From positions 1 through 64,000 of the forward strand of contig JAGBAK010000058.1 of NCBI GenBank assembly GCA_017938985.1: DNA of 64,000 nucleotides, given 5' to 3'. How positions within the stretch are numbered: position 1 is the first letter of the stretch; every line of letters starts with the position of its first letter. The DNA comes from Clostridia bacterium. Its GTDB lineage: Bacteria; Bacillota; Clostridia; Oscillospirales; Acutalibacteraceae. The translations under genes and the position numbers were made by a program. The notes below the pieces were generated by a model, which was given only the letters and a program-made list of their open reading frames with translations, was not told the origin of the DNA and ran no database searches. Shown here one piece after another: positions 61,742 through 64,000 of this stretch.

Positions 61742-63973
61742 ATGAAGCACGAAAATTGGAACGGTTTTGTTGCCGGCGAATGGCAAAACGAAATCAACGT
61801 AAGAAACTTTATTCAGCTTAACTATAAGGAATATCTCGGCGATTCGTCTTTTCTTGCCGAAGCAACCGAAAGAACAAACAGCCTTATGAAAAAGCTTGAG
61901 TCACTTTTTGCACTCGAAAGACAGTTTGGCGGCGTGCTTGATATTGACACAGCTACCGTATCATCTCTTACAAGCTACTCCCCCGGTTACATAGATAAAA
62001 ACAACGAAATTATTGTTGGTCTTCAGACAAACAGACCGCTTAAAAGAGGCGTTAACCCCTTTGGCGGTATGCGTATGGTCAAGCAGGCTTGCGAAGCTTA
62101 CGGCTATAAGCTCGGAAAAAAGGTTGAAGAAGAATTCCGTTTCAGAACAACTCACAATGACGGCGTTTTCAGAGCGTATACAGACGAAATGCGTCAGGCA
62201 AGAAAGTGCCACGTAATCACAGGTCTGCCCGACGCTTACGGCAGAGGAAGAATCATCGGCGACTACCGCAGAGTTGCTCTCTACGGTGTTGATAAACTTA
62301 TTGAAGAAAAGAAAAAAGATAAGTCAAAGCTTGCAGGCGGTTTCTTCAACACCGAAGCTATCCGTCTTGACGAAGAATTATACCGTCAGATAGCGTTTCT
62401 CGGTTATCTGAAAGAAATGGCTGAAATGTACGGTTACGATATCAGCGAACCTGCAAAAAATGCAAAAGAAGCTGTTCAGTGGACTTATTTTGCTTACCTT
62501 GCTGCAATCAAAGAGCAAAACGGCGCCGCAATGTCGCTCGGCAGAGTCAGCACTTTCTTTGACATTTATTTTGAACGCGATCTTGCAAACGGTACTCTTA
62601 CCGAAGCCGAAGTGCAGGAAATCATTGACGATTTTGTTATGAAGCTCCGCTGCGCACGTCATCTGCGTACTCCCGAATACAACGAGCTTTTCGGCGGCGA
62701 CCCGATGTGGATAACCGAAGCAGTCGGCGGTATGGGTGAAGACGGCAGAACGCTTGTAACCAAGAGCAGCTTCCGCATACTTAACACACTCTATACACTC
62801 GGCTCTTCCCCCGAACCTAACCTCACAATTCTCTGGTCAAACTCCCTGCCCGAAAACTTCAAGAAATTCTGCGCTAAGGTTTCGGCAGACACAGATTCAA
62901 TTCAGTATGAAAACGACGACGTTATGCGTCCCATTTACGGCGACGATTACGCCATTGCCTGCTGCGTTTCAGCTATGAAGGTCGGCAAGCAGATGCAGTT
63001 CTTCGGCGCACGCTGCAACCTTGCAAAGCTTTTGCTTATTGCAATCAACGGCGGCTACGACACAACAAGCGGCATTAAAATCGGTCCGCAGATGCCCGTA
63101 CTTGACGGCGAAAAGCTTGATTTTGACGAGGTTATGGAACGCTATGACGTTTATATCAAATGGCTCAGCAACCTTTACGTCAATACAATGAACATCATCC
63201 ACTATATGCACGACAAATACGCATATGAAAAAATCCAGATGGCTCTTCACGATACCGACGTTGAGCGCTTTATGGCTTTTGGCATTGCAGGTCTTTCCGT
63301 TGTGGCAGACTCACTCAGCGCAATCAAATATGCAAACGTTGCACCCGTTAAAAATGAATCAGGTTACATCATTGACTTTGTAACGACGGGCGATTTCCCC
63401 AAATACGGCAACGACGACGACAGAGTTGACCTCATTGCAAAGGATATGACTCATAAAGTTATCACCGAACTTCGCAAAACTCCCGCTTACAGAAAAGCTA
63501 TACACACCCTTTCTGTTCTCACTATCACTTCAAACGTTATGTACGGCAAAAACACAGGTGCAACTCCCGACGGCAGAAAGGCTTTTGCTCCCTTTGCACC
63601 CGGCGCAAACCCGATGCACAACAGAGAAGAAAACGGCGCACTTGCATCCCTCAACTCCGTTGCTAAAATCAGCTACGATGACTGCCGTGACGGTGTTTCA
63701 AACACTTTCTCAATCACACCCGAAGCTCTCGGCAGAGACGAGGACGAAAGAGTATCAAACCTTGTTTCAATTCTTGACGGTTACTTTGCAAAGAAAGCTC
63801 ACCATATAAACGTAAACGTTCTTAACAGAGAAACTCTTATGAAAGCATACGAGAATCCCGAAGCTTATCCCAACCTCACAATCAGAGTTTCAGGTTATGC
63901 AGTTAACTTCAACAAGCTTTCAAGAGAACAGCAGAGAGAGGTTATCAGCAGAACGTTCCACGAGGCAATGTAA
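61742..63973 (+). CDS. pflB: Formate C-acetyltransferase (pyruvate formate-lyase)
   Basis: Glycyl-radical enzyme converting pyruvate and CoA to acetyl-CoA and formate, 743 residues. The Cys pair is at residues 407-408 in AIACCVSAM and the radical glycine at 718 in [10 protein letters not shown]. The [10 protein letters not shown] and [20 protein letters not shown] segments match true PFL rather than glycerol dehydratase. AAGGAGG precedes the ATG. Controlled by the upstream ZTP riboswitch; the activase gene overlaps its stop by one base. Confidence 0.97.
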   Translation: MKHENWNGFVAGEWQNEINVRNFIQLNYKEYLGDSSFLAEATERTNSLMKKLESLFALERQFGGVLDIDTATVSSLTSYSPGYIDKNNEIIVGLQTNRPLKRGVNPFGGMRMVKQACEAYGYKLGKKVEEEFRFRTTHNDGVFRAYTDEMRQARKCHVITGLPDAYGRGRIIGDYRRVALYGVDKLIEEKKKDKSKLAGGFFNTEAIRLDEELYRQIAFLGYLKEMAEMYGYDISEPAKNAKEAVQWTYFAYLAAIKEQNGAAMSLGRVSTFFDIYFERDLANGTLTEAEVQEIIDDFVMKLRCARHLRTPEYNELFGGDPMWITEAVGGMGEDGRTLVTKSSFRILNTLYTLGSSPEPNLTILWSNSLPENFKKFCAKVSADTDSIQYENDDVMRPIYGDDYAIACCVSAMKVGKQMQFFGARCNLAKLLLIAINGGYDTTSGIKIGPQMPVLDGEKLDFDEVMERYDVYIKWLSNLYVNTMNIIHYMHDKYAYEKIQMALHDTDVERFMAFGIAGLSVVADSLSAIKYANVAPVKNESGYIIDFVTTGDFPKYGNDDDRVDLIAKDMTHKVITELRKTPAYRKAIHTLSVLTITSNVMYGKNTGATPDGRKAFAPFAPGANPMHNREENGALASLNSVAKISYDDCRDGVSNTFSITPEALGRDEDERVSNLVSILDGYFAKKAHHINVNVLNRETLMKAYENPEAYPNLTIRVSGYAVNFNKLSREQQREVISRTFHEAM

Positions 63974-64000
63974 TGAAAGGTTATATCAACTCTTTTCAGA
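63973..64000 (+). CDS. pflA: Pyruvate formate-lyase activating enzyme (start only)
   Basis: The window ends after nine codons reading MKGYINSFQ, the usual start of the radical SAM activase. ATG overlaps the TAA of pflB (TAATG), so it is translationally coupled. The call rests on the short N-terminus and its position. Confidence 0.8.

Noticed and set aside
1..64000. CRISPR arrays, insertion sequences, prophage, tRNA or rRNA genes
   Set aside because: No direct-repeat arrays, transposase motifs, integrase with att-like repeats, or cloverleaf/rRNA segments were seen; xerD is a single core-type recombinase without mobile neighbours.

Overview
The window reads as chromosomal core sequence of a Gram-positive, anaerobic, spore-forming member of the Clostridia, most likely a gut Oscillospiraceae/Ruminococcaceae-type lineage. 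The evidence is moderate GC, strong AGGAGG ribosome binding sites, TTGACA-17-TATAAT promoters, and endospore genes (sigK, spoIIM, cwlD, dpaA/dpaB, CotF-like proteins). Clostridia-type carbon control (HPr kinase) and pyruvate formate-lyase behind a ZTP riboswitch fit the same picture. I found no rRNA, tRNA, insertion sequence, phage gene or CRISPR array.

Layout. 1-2.1 kb: rpsB-tsf behind a consensus promoter and a structured leader; EF-Ts carries an unusual insertion. 2.1-5.4 kb (minus): a methyltransferase, a phosphodiesterase and two GNAT acetyltransferases, preceded by a promoter, a 37-codon leader ORF and a terminator hairpin, a layout that looks like translation-dependent attenuation. 5.4-6.0 kb: two small coat-type proteins. 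6.0-16.8 kb (plus): hprK, ROK glucokinase, murB, whiA, dnaE, then pfkA and pcrA. 16.8-24.3 kb: spoIIM (plus), then xerD, a DUF6873-type gene, radA, cwlD, yqgF and a class A PBP (minus). 24.3-28.3 kb: DivIVA-like protein, metallophosphoesterase and sugar isomerase (minus), sigK (plus), secG (minus). 28.5-32.8 kb: parC/parE-type topoisomerase. 32.9-38.6 kb: a seven-gene minus-strand operon (tmk-like, GNAT, DJ-1-like, 5-FTHF cyclo-ligase, mltG, U32 peptidase, small membrane protein) with a clear promoter and terminator. 38.6-42.4 kb: copper ATPase and dipicolinate synthase dpaAB behind a sigma-K-type promoter. 42.5-46.9 kb: murC and a GH2 beta-galactosidase. 47-49.2 kb: tsaE-tsaB-rpiB-upp. 49.2-54.8 kb: two GDPD-family proteins, a mini ferredoxin-thioredoxin-reductase-like protein, a DUF4434 protein, an FAD/Rieske oxidoreductase and a second sugar isomerase. 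54.9-61.5 kb: a five-gene operon (CrtI-like FAD oxidoreductase, flavin/2Fe-2S reductase, secreted CHAP protein, secreted phosphoesterase, GPH symporter) with one promoter and one terminator. 61.5-64 kb: ZTP riboswitch, pflB and the start of pflA.

The best candidates for undescribed biology are the leader-peptide attenuator in front of the methyltransferase/acetyltransferase operon, and the five-gene redox/secretion/transport operon. In that operon two unrelated secreted proteins share a short C-terminal motif (G-F/L-I-Y-T-M/L-I-D). Functions given are family-level inferences from reading the sequence; no database search was run.
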